Part shown: one piece after another, positions 42,766-55,271 of the stretch
Layout of the letters: each line of letters starts with the position of its first letter
Position numbering within the stretch: the first letter of the stretch is position 1
Assembly: GCA_032821775.1 (NCBI GenBank)
Contig: JAVLRN010000001.1
Span: 2,976,001 to 3,040,000, forward strand
Direction of reading: 5' to 3'
DNA from: Sanguinoderma infundibulare
Lineage: Eukaryota; Basidiomycota; Agaricomycetes; Polyporales; Polyporaceae
Length of the DNA stretch: 64,000 nt
Program-made: the position numbers and the translations under genes
The notes under the pieces: generated by a model
Seen by the model: the letters and a program-made list of their open reading frames with translations, nothing else
The model's database searches: none
What the model was told of the DNA's origin: nothing

Positions 42766-45050
42766 ATGCCTCTTGCCAAACTTCCCCGCACCGCACAGCT
42801 CCGCGTACGCTCACTTGCGACAGCTGCCTCCCGGCCTGCGCTCAGCGGGCTTAGTGCGACCGCGAAGTCGCGGGCTGAGAAGATCTCCCAGGAGTGGAAG
42901 GGTACGAGCGCGACGGGAGGTAACACCAAGAACTTCGTCGGCGGAGAGTTTGTCGAGAGCAAGACAGAGCGATGGATTGACATCGTTGACCCAGTACGTG
43001 TCATAACTTCTGCGAGTCCCAAGGTTGCAAGTTGAACGTCGTCTCGTGCCAGGCCTCACAATCTCTCTTGACGAGGGTCCCGGAGACCACCTCCTCTGAA
43101 TTTGAGCAGGCGGTGGATGCGGCTCAGCAGGCGTACAAGACGTGGAGCCGTTCGAGCGTTCTTACTCGCCAGCGGTTCGTCATGGAGTGCGTGTCGAACG
43201 TGCTCTCCTAAGGAGTGTGTCCTGACTGCATAACAGCCTCCAGCATCAGCTGAGACAAAACTCAGACGCCATTGCCAACAGTATTGTGCTCGAGCAAGGC
43301 AAGACGTTCCCTGGTACGTGACATACCTGTCGGGTTTGGGAGCCTCAGATTGTTCATGCGTTGCCAGATGCCCAGGGTGACCTACTCCGAGGCTTGCAGG
43401 TCGTGGAGACTGCGACCAACATCCCAACCGCACTTCTGGGTGACACCATCGAAGGTGGGTACACATCCAGATGTTCTTGAAGCTACCGATGCCATTGTGT
43501 GGTAGTCTCGAAGGACATGGATACCTCGACGCGTCGACTTCCCTTGGGTGTATGCGCTAGGTTTGTCTATCCCATGCTGAGTCATGTCGCAAAGTGATTT
43601 ACGGAACATGTATCCACCTACAGCGTCGCGCCTTTCAACTTCCCTGCGTGAGTGTACGCAAGCTACAAGGTGAACTACAAGCTCACATTTCCGCAGAATG
43701 ATTCCCCTCTGGACAATCCCCGTCGCTCTCGCTACCGGGAACACCCTCGTGTTGAAGCCTTCAGAACGGGATCCCGGTGCTGCCATGATGATCGCGGAAC
43801 TCTGCCAGAGGGCAGGACTTCCCGCAGGCGTGCTCAATGTCGTGCACGGCACTGTTCCGACCGTCAACGCCATTTGCGACCACCCCAAAATCAAAGCTAT
43901 CAGCTTCGTGGGCGGTGACCGTGCGGGCAAGCACATCTACGAGCGGTACGTGCGGTCTGATGGTTTATTTGATATGCGGCTAAGCCTGTTCTATGAAGTG
44001 GTCGAGCCACTGGCAAGCGTGTGCAGGCGAACATGGGTGCGAAGAACCATGCAGTTCTTATGCCCGATGGTTCGTCGGAGTCCACCCTCAGCGGGTGTAT
44101 GCGGCTAATTTCTTCTTACTAGCCAACAAGAACCACGCTTTGAACTCTATCATTGGCGCGGCGTTTGGAGGTGAGGAATGTGGACAGTTCCTAAAGACGC
44201 GTGTGCTGACGGCTGTCTTAGCTGCTGGCCAGCGCTGCATGGCCATCTCCGTCGCCGTGTTGGTCGGCAACGCGCAGTCGTGGTTGCCCGAGCTTATCGA
44301 GCGCGCCAAGAAGCTCAAGGTCAACCAAGGCTTTGAGCAGGGTGCTGATCTGTATGTATATCCACCCTTCCGAACTGAGCTGTTGGCTGATAGGATCTCA
44401 GAGGTCCTGTCATCTCGCCGGCCGCAAAGCAGCGCATCACGGGCTTGATTGCTTCCGCTGAGGAAGAGGGAGGTATTGTCGCGCTTGACGGCCGTGGCTA
44501 TGAGGTATCCGGATACCCTGACGGTAACTGGGTCGGGCCCACCGTCATTGAGGCCACCACGACGATGCGGTGCTACCGGTAATGCTGTTCGTTTCTTTGA
44601 CGGTTTGCGCCCCAGCTAAGGCAATAAATACTACAGCGAGGAGATCTTCGGGCCAGTGCTTGTGGTCATCAAGGCGGACACGCTCGATGACGCGCTCGCG
44701 ATCATCAATGAGAACAAGTACGGCAACGGCACCGCGATCTTCACCCAGTCCGGTGCAACCGCTCGCAAGTTCGAGCGCGAGGTCGAGGTCGGGCAGGTTG
44801 GCATCAACGTGCCCATCCCCGTCCCCCTTCCGATGTTCTCTTGGAGCGGCAACAAGGCAAGCTTCCTTGGTGACATTCCGTTCTACGGGCGCAGGTGAGT
44901 CTCTAGCGCAGATTGAATGTGGCTTTTGGTTCTGACTGAAATCCCAGCGGCATCGACTTCTACACGCAGAACAAGACGACGACGGCTTTGTGGAAGGCGG
45001 AGGACGCCATCGGGAACAAGGCCTCTGTGGACATGCCCACCCACCACTGA
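42766..45050 (+). CDS. methylmalonate-semialdehyde dehydrogenase (acylating), mitochondrial
   Basis: An ALDH6-family enzyme that converts methylmalonate or malonate semialdehyde to propionyl- or acetyl-CoA in valine and pyrimidine breakdown. The N-terminus ([20 protein letters not shown]) is a mitochondrial presequence. Family blocks follow through about 12 exons: [128 protein letters not shown] (catalytic Cys), [51 protein letters not shown] and [16 protein letters not shown]. The [15 protein letters not shown] stretch and NMGAKNHA fit MMSDH rather than other ALDHs. It ends DMPTHH at 45050, about 540 residues, normal size. Start 42766 gives the presequence and lies below the TATA candidate. 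Confidence 0.93.
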
Positions 45051-45190
45051 ACGATGAGACGTCCGGATATACACACCGCATACATTGTACTATAGCGACG
45101 GAAAACACTTCTACCTCTATGCCTTTGCGTGACCGGATGCAGACAACAGTCAAGAACGCGAAAAGAAGTATGTATGCGGGGCGTCTTACT

Positions 45191-45894
45191 CTATTGTACC
45201 CCTTGTGTACTCGCTCCGAACACGTCGTCGAGGAACGCGTTCGAGAGTTTCACGCACTGATCGTAGACGTTGTCGAAGCCGTTCTACATGCAGATTAGGA
45301 TTCACGTTAGACCCCTCCGGAACGGGCGGTAGACATAATGCCAAGCACTGACCATGCCGCCATAGTAGGGGTCTGCGATAGGCTTGTTGTCAAGATACGA
45401 TCCCCACAGTCGGACTTCGGCGGTCGCGTCCTTGGGCTTGACGCGCTCGAGGTTCCGCAGGTTCGCCTCGTCCGACGCGAGGATGTGCGTGAACGTCTTG
45501 AAGTCGGACTGCTGGACCTGCCGCGCGGAATGCTTGATCGGGACCTTGTTCTGCAGAGAAGAGCCATCCCAAACCCGCCAAAGAAAAGAAATGAGAAAAA
45601 ACTATCCGGGTGGTACGCTGCAGTGCATCGGCGTGACGATTACCTTCTTGCAGACCTGCACCGTCCTATCGCAGGCTCAGCGAGCGAACCCACGGCGTAG
45701 CGGTCGGGGGGCAAAATCTCATCTCACCGATCGTCAGGATCCTCGCCGATGTGGTAGTTCGACGTCCCGGCCGAGTCGACGGTGACGTCCAGGCCCCGTT
45801 CTTTCGCAACGTGCTTCAGGACGGCCTCCCCCATCGGGGAGCGGCAGATGTTCCCGAGACATACGACGAGGACCGAGGCGTTCTGTGCGGACAT
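45191..45894 (-). CDS. low-molecular-weight phosphotyrosine protein phosphatase
   Basis: A small cytosolic Cys-based phosphatase (LMW-PTP, Ltp1 type). From the ATG at 45894: MSAQNASVLVVCLGNICRSP contains the catalytic CLGNICRS loop (C-x5-R-S). It is followed by EAVLKHVAKERGLDVTVDSA, GTSNYHIGEDPDD, a short exon, IKHSARQVQQSDFKTFTHIL, ASDEANLRNLERVKP and the general-acid segment IADPYYGG, which carries the conserved DPYY. The last exon gives FDNVYDQCVKLSNAFLDDV. About 160 residues, the usual size. Convergent with the dehydrogenase gene, 140 bp between stops. Substrates are unknown. Confidence 0.9.
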
Positions 45895-46501
45895 GGCGGC
45901 GAAGCGATGAGGGCACGTTGAATGCAGAGCGCTCGTGGTCCGAGTGTCGCGTATTACCGCGTATTGCCATATCAAGTAGGTGTAGTGTTTGAACGCTCAG
46001 CCATCCAGAAAGTCGACTCTTGTCGTATCTGCGTGGGTATATTTTTCGTGAAGAAAGATGTCGTGCCGACTACGTACGTGGGTACATGCGTGAGTGAGGA
46101 AGAAATCATGTATGCTTTGGCGAGGACCTCAGTACTGAACAGAGTCGTCATGCCCGTGTCCTATTCGACCTACCAATGCCGGAGAGCTCGTTGGATCCAA
46201 AAGGCAGATAAAGAGAAAAAACGTGCAGTGAGGATCGGGAAATGTGCATTACATGAAATTGTTCTAAGAAGTAAGAAGTAGAGCTAGGTAGGATGGGTAG
46301 ACAGCACGGAGGACTTGTAAGTAGCCAAGGACAAAGCAGCAATCAGGGAGTATTCCGGGTCGGAGGGTGGTCGTTGTAGGTCAGGGGTCTAGTGCGCGTG
46401 CCAGAACAGGTATATACACCGCAAAGAAGAGAGAGGAATGCGGTAAGGGCAGAGCCAAAAAAGTATCACACCGATGAGATGGAGGGTAGCCAGGGGTGAT
46501 A
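45895..46501. other. intergenic, no gene seen
   Basis: Spacer of 607 bp between the phosphatase start and the glycosyltransferase stop, both on the minus strand. It holds the phosphatase promoter and the transferase 3' UTR. Short A/T-richer stretches are present (for example near 46200-46280), but no gene, repeat or RNA is recognised. Confidence 0.35.
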
Positions 46502-48985
46502 TTACCACTTGATCCATTCACCGTACATGTTCGGTGTCTCCCCACGAACATATGCCTCAAACGTCCGCTTCAGGACCGTCGACCAGTCAAGATCCCGCTT
46601 GTCATCTGCCACCAGGTCCTCAGGGAACTCCGTTCTGTCTGTCGTCGTCGCTGCCTGAGTGGCTTCGATCTGAGAACGCGCTATCCGTTCGCCGTTGATA
46701 AAACGAGGTCCGAGGTCTGGCCAGTTCCGAGTAGCATCGAATGGTTGCCACCTGTGCAAGCCGTGAATACGAGAGAGTCTCCCAAAAATGACCTCTAGAA
46801 ACGCTCACCAGAAGTTGTGGAAGTGATACGAGTATGCTCCCTTGAAGAAGCCGTTGAAGCCAAGAGCATGCGGTGCTGCGCTCTTATCCCGCGGGGTAAA
46901 GAAGAAATCACCAAACCTGCAGAGCACACGTTTAGTGAAGAGTCTAACCACACATGAGAAACGGATGACACCCACTCGGTGAAGTACGGCTGTGGCGGGC
47001 GCTCCCGCTGGAAGTCCTCCGTGTTCAACCACGCAGAGTCAAAGAGCGCGTCAGGCAACCGCAATAGCAGCGGCTCGAGGGCAGCATCCTTTGTGTACCG
47101 CGACACGGTCATCGGGTGGAAGTCCAGACCGTTCTTGAGCGCGGTGCGGAACAAGAAGGTTCCGAGCGCGGAGCCTCTGTTGAGCTTCAAGACTGCGGTG
47201 TTATACCTCTCCAGGCGCGACCACCGGTACGCGAACGCGCCCTTCCATCCCCACATCTCTTCCCAGTCGCGCAGCAGGATCGTGTCTGCGTCGAGGTAGA
47301 TGCCGCCGAAGCGGTGGCACAGCACGAAACGCGCCATGTCCGACAGGATGACGGACAGACGGTCGTACGACGACGGGGACTTTGAGCCAACACGGTTGAC
47401 CTTGTCGTCGTCCGCCCCCGACTTCGTGCCCACCGCCTCAGAGCCGGTCGTGCCGACGCCTTTCGTGGAGGAGGACTCGACCTTCTGCTGTGGCACCTTC
47501 TCCACCACACCGCCCGAGTTGAACAGCATGTCCCGCATATCGCGCCACTCGTCCTTGAGCTCCGGCACGCCATCCAGCTGCTCCGTCGTGTTCCACAGCT
47601 TGAACTGGATCACGTCCTTGAAGCGCGGGTGCAAGAACGGAGACGCCCACGGGTTCGACTTCAGCTGCTCGAACATGTCGCGCATCGCCGTCGGGTTCGG
47701 CACGGACGCTGCGGGACCAGGGTTAATCCACAACCAGAATTTGGGTCGGCAGATAGTGAGGTCATCATGCTCGGGGTCGACGCCTAGGCCGAGGTTCTGG
47801 GTGTAGAGGAACGAGAGCAGGGCAAGGTAAGGCTTGTCCGTGAACGGGCCCGTCCAGAACATGTGGAAGAGGTGCGCATTCTCGTCGCACGACACCGGCC
47901 GGTCGTGGTGCGCGACGTACTTCGGTGGCGCGGGGAAGTATACGTGGGGCTCCCAGTCGGCGTTGCGCTTCTTGATGAAGCCCGCGTTGGGGTCTGCGAG
48001 GCCCTGACTCTTGAGCGCGAGCGCGGGGTTCACTTGGGGGACCGTCTGGGTGCTGTTCTGGAGCTCTCCGTCCTCGACGTAGATGTACTTCCAGTCGTCC
48101 ATTCTCCCTCTCCGCACGCGAGCACCGTTGTCCAGCCCGCCGCCGAGTCTCAGAACTTCAAGGCAGTCCCGAACATACTGCGCTCATGGGTAAGCAATGT
48201 CAAAACGCGAAGTGTGGAGCGTCTCTTGCCTTGTTCTGCGAAAAGTCGCAGTGTTCCATGATCACGTCCATGTCTGCCACGCTACCCGGTAATGGGCGGG
48301 GAGGATACGCGACACTAGGCGATTTGCTCTGAATGTCGAGATACTCGCGCTTGGCGCCGATGCCGATGGTGTTCGTCACCGATGGTGGGCGGAAACGCGG
48401 GGGGATGGTGGATGACTTTCGTGGGGGAAGCGCGGGGTTGATTGGAGGGGCGGTCAGGCCGATGGTCTCCGGAACTTAACTCTCGTCAGGCACGTAGGGA
48501 CGAGGACGAGATAAGAGGATAGAGCGGAACTCACTTTTCTGCCCGCTAGGGTAGTGCCCAGCAGCTACCTCCCACTCCCATATTCGCTGTAGGTCCTCGC
48601 GCCTGTAGACGAGCGTTGGCGGCTCTGCGTACGTCGGCCAGTTCCTGTCCTCTGGCACGAAACGATCCCGCAGCGAGATCATCATCACAACTGTGAGGAT
48701 AATCGCGAGGAAGCCTGCCGCGAGAAGCATCCTGCCTCTCCGCCTGCCAAAGCGCGTTACGGTGGCATTATGTAGCCTGGGGACATTGGGAAGCATGAGA
48801 CGGAGGCGGCGAGTGCGTACGCCAGGAATGGGGAAGGAGAGAGGGATAAGCCACGAAGACGAGTGGTAATGACGCTGCCACTTTTCGCGCACGGCGGAGG
48901 AGTGGGTGGGGAGACCATTGGCGGTTCGCGCTTTTTCGGCATAACCGTTCCCGCGCTGTTGCGGGAAGTATATTGAGGTTGCCAT
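46502..48985 (-). CDS. GT32-type glycosyltransferase with DXD motif
   Basis: A type II membrane glycosyltransferase, probably in the Golgi, using a nucleotide sugar. The ATG at 48985 (MATSIYFPQQRGNG) leads to a basic segment and a single TM anchor (GRMLLAAGFLAIILTVVMMI) near residue 85. The lumenal domain contains NAHLFHMFWTGPFTDKPYLA, ARFVLCHRFGGIYLDADTIL (the GGxYxDxD catalytic motif), LRDWEEMWGWKG, LKLNRGSALGTFLFRTAL and HALGFNGFFKGAYSYHFHN, which follow the GT32/Och1-like pattern. A Ser/Thr/Lys-rich insert of about 45 residues (from KVESSSTKGVG to SKSPSS) sits immediately before the catalytic motif. Roughly 730 residues, ending GEWIKW at 46502. Whether the sugar is galactose, GlcNAc or mannose cannot be told. 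Confidence 0.85.
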
Positions 48986-49321
48986 GGAGGGACCAGAGGG
49001 CCCAGCGGGGAGAGTGCTGGGGACTAGAAGAGCTATAGGCTAGAGCGCCGCGGGGGAGGAAGAGGCTGAGGTGAGAGACCGCGCGGGACAGAGCAATTCG
49101 ACTCGGATGTTGACGAGCCCCAGGTCCTCTTCCAGTCGCCACGTGCGCTTCTCGCATTCACCTTCTCCAGCGTCTCCTCCACTCCCACTCCCCACCGGAA
49201 ATCGCCCGCGCGCAGGAAAGCGTACGGAACAACTGGGCATTCAAATGTCTACCCATACAACAGCGCTGCTACAATTACAAGGTCGTACATCTACTCTTCT
49301 GCACACACCATCTGAATCCGC
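48986..49321. other. intergenic, no gene seen
   Basis: Spacer of 336 bp between the glycosyltransferase start and the pyruvate kinase stop on the same strand. The pyrimidine-rich stretch near 49150-49200 (plus strand) has no clear role. No TATA box recognised. Confidence 0.35.
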
Positions 49322-51570
49322 CTAGTTGGCGCCGAGAGCCTGCTGCACCAAGTCGGCCGGGTCGGTCGGCACAGACAAGATGCGCAGCGTGTTCGTGTGC
49401 CCGAGACCGCCCTTCCAGCCCTGCACGGCGATAACGGTCGTGCCCGTCTTGATAATGTTGAGCGCAAGCGCATTCCGGAGACCGAACCGGATGCGGTTGT
49501 CGACCTGCAAACATGCTTCTTCAGCACGACAGTCGAGTGTTTAACCAAGGCCGCTCTTCCTTACATCCGTCTGCCACTGGTGAGGCTCGATGCCCCGGGG
49601 CTCCGGGTACCAGAACGGGTAGCATCCCCTGTGAAGGTGGATCTGACGTGCGGTTTGCTGGTTGCGGGTGACTGCGCAACAACGGGATCAATGCTACTCC
49701 ACCATCCTGTGTTCTTGAAACGCACCGGTGATGATGGGAACTGAAGGACGGTACTTCGAAATGAGACGTGCAGTGTTACCACTGGTCGAAAGCACGATGA
49801 TAGCCCCTGCGTTCTGCTCCGACGCCGCAGCAACAGCCGCCAATGCAACTGTCTCAACCGTCTCCGTCGGACGAGATGTGGTGTTGCGGAGCTCGTCGTA
49901 CAGGGCAGGATAGCAAATCGCATTCTCCGCAAGCATGCACGTCTCGGCCATCATGAGAACTGTGCACTTGTGTCAGCCAAGTCTGTGTACGCCACATAAA
50001 TCGCACTTACCGGACTGGATCGGATATGCGCCCTTCGCCGTCTCACCAGAAAGCATGACACAGTCCGCGCCGTCCATGACCGCGTTCGCGACGTCGCTGA
50101 CCTCCGCACGGGTCGGGCGAGGGTTGTACTAGAATCTCGCGTAAATGGCCATTCAGACGCAGGAGTTAAACGGATCTCACCGTCATCGACTCGAGCATCT
50201 GGGTGGCGACAATAACGGGCTTCCCGGCCTTGTTGCACTTTGCAATCATCATCTTCTGAGCAAGGAAAACCTGGCTGGCAGGTATCTCGATACCGAGGTC
50301 ACCACGCGCAACCATAACACCGTCGGTCTCCCTCAGGATCTCGTCGAAGTTCTCGACACCCTGCTCATTCTCGATCTTGACTATGATCTTGATGTTCGCG
50401 CCATCGGGGCCAAGCACGCGACGGATATCCCGCACGTCCTCGGCACGACGGATGAAGGACGCGAAAATCATGTCCACGCCATTCTTGACGCCAAACTGGA
50501 GGTCCGCCTTGTCCTTCTCCGACAACGCCGGGAGGTCGACATCGGTCTTCGGCAAGTTGACACCCTTACGAGAGCTGAGGCTGCCGTTGTTCAGCGCGCG
50601 GACACGAACGTTTTCGCCCTCGATGGCGATCACGAGGAGGGAGAGAATACCGTCATCGACGTAGATGAGCTTGCCTGGTGCAGTGACCTTTGGCAAGTTT
50701 TTCTGAAGACACGGAGTCAACTACCGAAAGTGACGGCTGCACAATGGGTCATACGCACGTAATCAACATACATGACCTTGTCGTCACAAATGTCCTTGTA
50801 CTGGTCATTCGTAGACAGGACGAACTCGTGGCCAGCCTTGATGGGGATCTGAATGATTTTGAATATCGGTTGTCAAAGAGAGAACGCAAGTTAGGTAAAT
50901 TTGGTGGACTCACGTCAGTCTTATTCCTCGTTACACCAGTACGGATCTCTGGGCCTTTCTGTACTCTACGTCAACTACGGCTGGGCATCGCGATGGTGAA
51001 AATATCACGTACGGTGTCCAGAGCGATGGCGACCGGGCGGCCCTCAGGGTCGACTGCAAGCCAATAAACATTCACGTTTGACAAGCGTTAAGCAAAGAGG
51101 GACGTACGCGACACCATTTTCCTGGTGTTGTCGATGACGCTCTGGTGGTACTCATACTCTCCATGGGAGAAGTTCATCCGAACTGGAAGTCGGCACGGTT
51201 GTATGCGCGCATGGATGAGAACGTGTGAGACATGTGAGTCAAGAAGAAAGACGCACCGATGTTCACACCAGCCCGGCGCAATTCGGTGAGCTTCTCGACA
51301 TTGTTCACGTTCGGCCCTGCATTTCCGTCGCGATCAGACACGAAATCGCGGCGCGCATGACGCATATAGCGCACCAATCGTCGCGATGATTGACGTCTGT
51401 TCCAGGCGCATATACCCCAGGTCAGCTGCTGTGGCTGAAAAAAAGAGATCGGCGATCGCGCGGCCGCGACGAACCTTGCGAAGGTACTTTGTCTCCTCCG
51501 TCGGCACCTGGGCCTTGGTGGGGTCGAGCGAAGCCGACCATTCGACGCGAGAGGTGATCAGACCGGACAT
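49322..51570 (-). CDS. pyruvate kinase
   Basis: Glycolytic enzyme converting phosphoenolpyruvate and ADP to pyruvate and ATP. From the ATG at 51570 ([11 protein letters not shown]): [71 protein letters not shown], the catalytic [20 protein letters not shown] (Mg and Lys/Glu site), [63 protein letters not shown], the C domain ([20 protein letters not shown]) and the end [19 protein letters not shown]. About 530 residues in many short exons. The start is chosen from the fungal pattern (SxLxxxxxLDPTK...). The 5' flank has two CCAAT boxes at about 51795 and 51811. Confidence 0.95.
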
Positions 51571-52364
51571 TGGGAGCAGAGGGGCGGCTCGGACAGAGAG
51601 AATAGCGGGGGTACGGAGAGAAGGCGAAAAGATCTCGGACAGGGTTTTATGTGCGGCGCAAAGCGCGGAGCTAGGGTGGCCGCGATGGTTCGATGCAAGT
51701 TCGATGACGATGACGCCGATAATGTTCATCTCGCCCCGCCCGCATAAGGAAGCCATCCCCATTCGCCATTCGCCCTGGGCCAACCGCGGAGCGAATTGGC
51801 CTCGCATCGTATTGGCCAGACGACTGTGAAGTCGTTACGAACGTGTCCTCCACCACGGCTGCCATGGGCGACGATCTACGTATGCCAGAAACACGCAGGC
51901 CAAGATGCCCCGAAATACCCCCTCGTATCGATGGCGGCCGGCTGGCTTCCCCAGCGCGGCAACAGGGCAGAATGGTCCGATCTGTATGGTCCCGCAAGAT
52001 TGCACTCGCAACATCCGACAGTGGACTGCATGTGTCGCCTTATCGTCCGAGCTCGTGAGGTTGGAGCTTCGAATATCGTAAAAAGAAGCGCGAAAGAAGA
52101 TGCGTCGGCATCGTGTCGCCTCCGCTCACACGGAGGCTCGACGTCCTGCTTGGTAAACGGCCAGCGACGCATTTCTTGACGTCCGTCGCTCGTGGACGGT
52201 GGGATACACCAAGAAAAAGATGTTTCAATTTGGGCGGAGACCACGAGGGGGAACGGTCACGTGGACGCCTAAATATCTACACTCATGCCGTCGCCCTTGA
52301 AATTGAAAGTCCAGTAAATAAGTAGTAGCACATATGGTCCACAACACCTGGCCATGTCCACATG
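51571..52364. promoter_or_regulatory. pyruvate kinase promoter region
   Basis: An approximately 794-bp interval upstream of pyruvate kinase (-), extending to the stop of the next minus-strand gene. Two CCAAT boxes on the minus strand (ATTGG at 51795-51799 and 51811-51815) sit about 230 bp before the ATG, consistent with a highly expressed glycolytic gene. No gene recognised. Confidence 0.5.
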
Positions 52365-53913
52365 TTAGAAGTAGCTGTCGGTCTGCCCTCGTTTCCCCGA
52401 CTCTAGATCCAATGGAGCTTCTTCTGGGCCCGTCCCGTCCAATCGCGATGGCTGCGCGAATTGAGATCAGAAATAACGACTGGTAGTCAAATTAAAGCTC
52501 ACCAGAAACACCTTCACGTTCGTCACCCGCCACTCATTCATCTCCGTCGCGGTATTCTCGTTGGGGGTTGTCGCTTTATCCGCTTTCACGCCGGCGCGTT
52601 TAAAAGCCGAGCTTATCGTAGCCGTTCCAAGAGGGATCTTCATTGATGGATAGTATACCGGATGATGCAGACCGCCTTTCGTGACCTTTCTGACGCCACC
52701 GATGTCTGTCCGCTCGTGTATATCGTCGCCCAACTTGCGAAGCCCAGTCAGAACGATGATCAGAGTGAAGGATATGCCCTAGAAGCAAACATCAGTGGTT
52801 GCTTTGAGGACGGCCATCTAGATGCTTACGATCAGTGGCACGAGCGCGTCAATGCAGAACATTTCCGGATTGATGCCTGTGATGAACGTGACTAGTAGAA
52901 AGATGAGGGATATGGTGTAAACCACGCCAGATTGGATGATCGTAGACACAACGCCTCGTCCCGCAGCAAGAGGAACGCTAGTACCCATCTTCCGCGCTTT
53001 TTTGTTTGACCGGATAATGACAGTTATGATCAGGGCTGTGGCGACACAGAAGAATCAGTTCACAACATCGGTACTCTTTTCATAAAACACGCACTTGTCG
53101 TGAACAGGTTGGAGACCGTAGTGAACACGAGGAACGCGGCCAGCGACTGTGCGCCCTCGTTGTTGGTAATGCTCGGCAACCTCCAACACGCCAAGGGATA
53201 TGCGATGCATGCAGTATATCCAGCCACTGTGAACGTATGTATCAGAAGAGAGAACTGATATTCGAAGTTGCGACTGACCTGCTGCTCCGATCAAGAGTGC
53301 CGCAGGAAACAGCATCGCATATTTGTTGTAGCTCGACACGACGAAGGCGCGATATCCCTGGCATCCCTTCATCGATTGGGAGAATCTCCACCCAAGGCGG
53401 GTACAAACGCACCATTACCGCGTCTCCTAACAGCGTTAGGGTCACGTAGAGGACGGACTTCGCCATGAATGTCGGTTTCGAGGCATTCACGAAGTACCTC
53501 ATCGGGCCATTGGGCTGGCCGCTCTCCTCCACAAAAGCCTCATAGCCCCGTGCTACATTGACGATAAGATGCTATGGCCTTTGCGTGAGATATATCCTAG
53601 TACAATGACAGCGAGACACGTACTGCTCCAGCCAGAAGCAGCATCAGGGTGGACACCCTGACTGCGTGTATCGTCCTGCTTTCTTTGGCGTCATCCTTGC
53701 ACTTGCGCATGCGCTCCCACACCGCAATGCCATACAGGACTAGGAAAATGCCGAAAAAGAGCGACTCGAAGAAGAAAGAGAAAAACTGAGGAGATTAGTA
53801 TGTCGTCAGATGGTGGCGATATAGAGGAAAGTACTGAGAAAGCGTACCTGCGCTGCAGGGATGTCATCGGAACCATGGGTGACGTCCACGTCGGGGGAAC
53901 AATGTCTTGGCAT
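52365..53913 (-). CDS. multi-pass membrane protein, basidiomycete family
   Basis: A probable seven-TM protein of a type expanded in Agaricomycetes. From the ATG at 53913: MPRHCSPDVDVTHGSDDIPA, then helices FFESLFFGIFLVLYGIAVW, STLMLLLAGA, HLIVNVARGYEAFVEESGQ, FMAKSVLYVTLTLLGDAVM, YRAFVVSSYNKYAMLFPAA, LAAFLVFTTVSNLFTTALII, VVSTIIQSGVVYTISLIFLL, DALVPLIGISFTLIIVLTGL. A cytosolic tail carries RAGVKADKATTPNENTATEM. The last exon is joined through a short intron and ends in PLDLESGKRGQTDSYF; DLES-type tails recur in this family. If the last intron is not removed, the frame ends at 52467 with TTSRYF instead. Function unknown; no G-protein-coupled receptor signature. Confidence 0.72.
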
Positions 53914-55267
53914 GGCGGGAGCCAGCCGCCTGAGCCTCTGTGTTGAAAGGAGGACTCTAAGTCTGGGCGAACCAAAGGAGACACTGCTCGGTCATAAGTG
54001 CAAAACGAGGGTCCTGATGAACCAATGCCTGCTCGATAGACTTCTGCCAGAGCAGCAGCAGCCACTGGGAATGGATGCTGCTGTCCAAAACGTCAAACTG
54101 CAGTGCGTGTTCATAGCCGGGAGGTGGTAGGGAAGACAACTGCGGATAGTTCAAGATTAGGCAAAGAAGGAGGCAAAGACATGGTTGAGGCTGAGTATAA
54201 TAATCAAGAGAACTCTTCTCAGATCGCAGTGCGTCAACTGAACACGGACAACATTCAAACAATGTGCCAGTGTGCGACGGAGATAAGCAAGTAAGTGCAG
54301 TAGTCAAGTACTCGGTCACCCAAATTTAAGCGGAGATGACGGAAGGCACCGACTTCGTCGGAGACAACCCCGACCCCGCGCACAGCTTGCAGCAACTACA
54401 TAGTATCATGCATAGCTACCCCACTTGTTCTCGACCGCTCCCCTTATTGGCCCATTGCATGCGACGAAGATGCTTCTTTTTCGATCCACTGTGCGGCATG
54501 CGCTCCATGTATAAACTCTGAATTGTGGTCAGTCGAAGTCCAGGATATTTGTTGGATTCGACGTAGGATGCGTGCGGTGAGCACTCACACTCAAAATCCT
54601 CGCCGCCTTTCTAATGCCATCTAAGCACTTCCCCTGGCTAGCGCTCTCGGGAGTGACACCGAATGCTACCTCTCTCCCTCTTTTTCACGATAAATGGGCG
54701 TTTACTGACTCTATTGGGTCCTATCCCGTGAGCAGACGAAGGTTCTCCCAGTCCCGCAGTCTCGGTGTGTTTTGCCCCAGACTGCGGTGCCTTTGTGACT
54801 CATGAACGAGCACACTAATATCCGGGCCTGCAAAGACACAATTCCCTGAGGGCTGCGAGTCGGGGCCTGCGCGCAGCTGCATATTCTGTCATGTTGCACA
54901 TGTGTCTTGACGAACATACTGCGCTGAGCTCGACACACTCCCTCCTCCCCCTTCCCGTGGAGCTTCCTGGAATTCTCGAACAGGCTACTAGAAGCAAGAG
55001 GCAGTTCCAACGAAAGTGCTGAGTGGTTTCATGTATAGCGCTGCGCCGGGCTTGACTCATAGGCACTCTAACCTTGTCTGAAAATCCGTGAACCACGGAC
55101 AACGAGGAGCCCTTCTAAGGGCAACCCCACCGCTTTTCGTCTAGTGTCGAGAACTGACTCGATATCTCCCTTTTCGCTTCCGAGACCATCTCGATATTCC
55201 TGTCTTTACTCATTATTTATTCCCTCCCTGCCCACAGCTCTTCTCGTTCCGTTCCAATGCAGGAGAA
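53914..55267. promoter_or_regulatory. long divergent intergenic region
   Basis: About 1.35 kb between the membrane protein gene (-) and the next candidate gene (+), the largest empty interval after the 1-6 kb region. Several open frames of 60-120 codons occur on both strands, none with a family motif or a plausible splice partner; the one at 53957-54319 (-) is Cys/Leu-rich and probably part of the 5' UTR. A pyrimidine-rich run (55170-55250) precedes the plus-strand start. Confidence 0.35.
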
Positions 55268-55271
55268 ATGA
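55257..55271 (+). promoter_or_regulatory. five-codon upstream ORF overlapping the next start (ATGA)
   Basis: ATG CAG GAG AAA TGA: the stop codon of this mini-ORF overlaps the ATG of the next gene as ATGA, a layout that allows termination-reinitiation. It is the first ATG after a pyrimidine-rich leader. Its translation is not shown. Confidence 0.4.
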
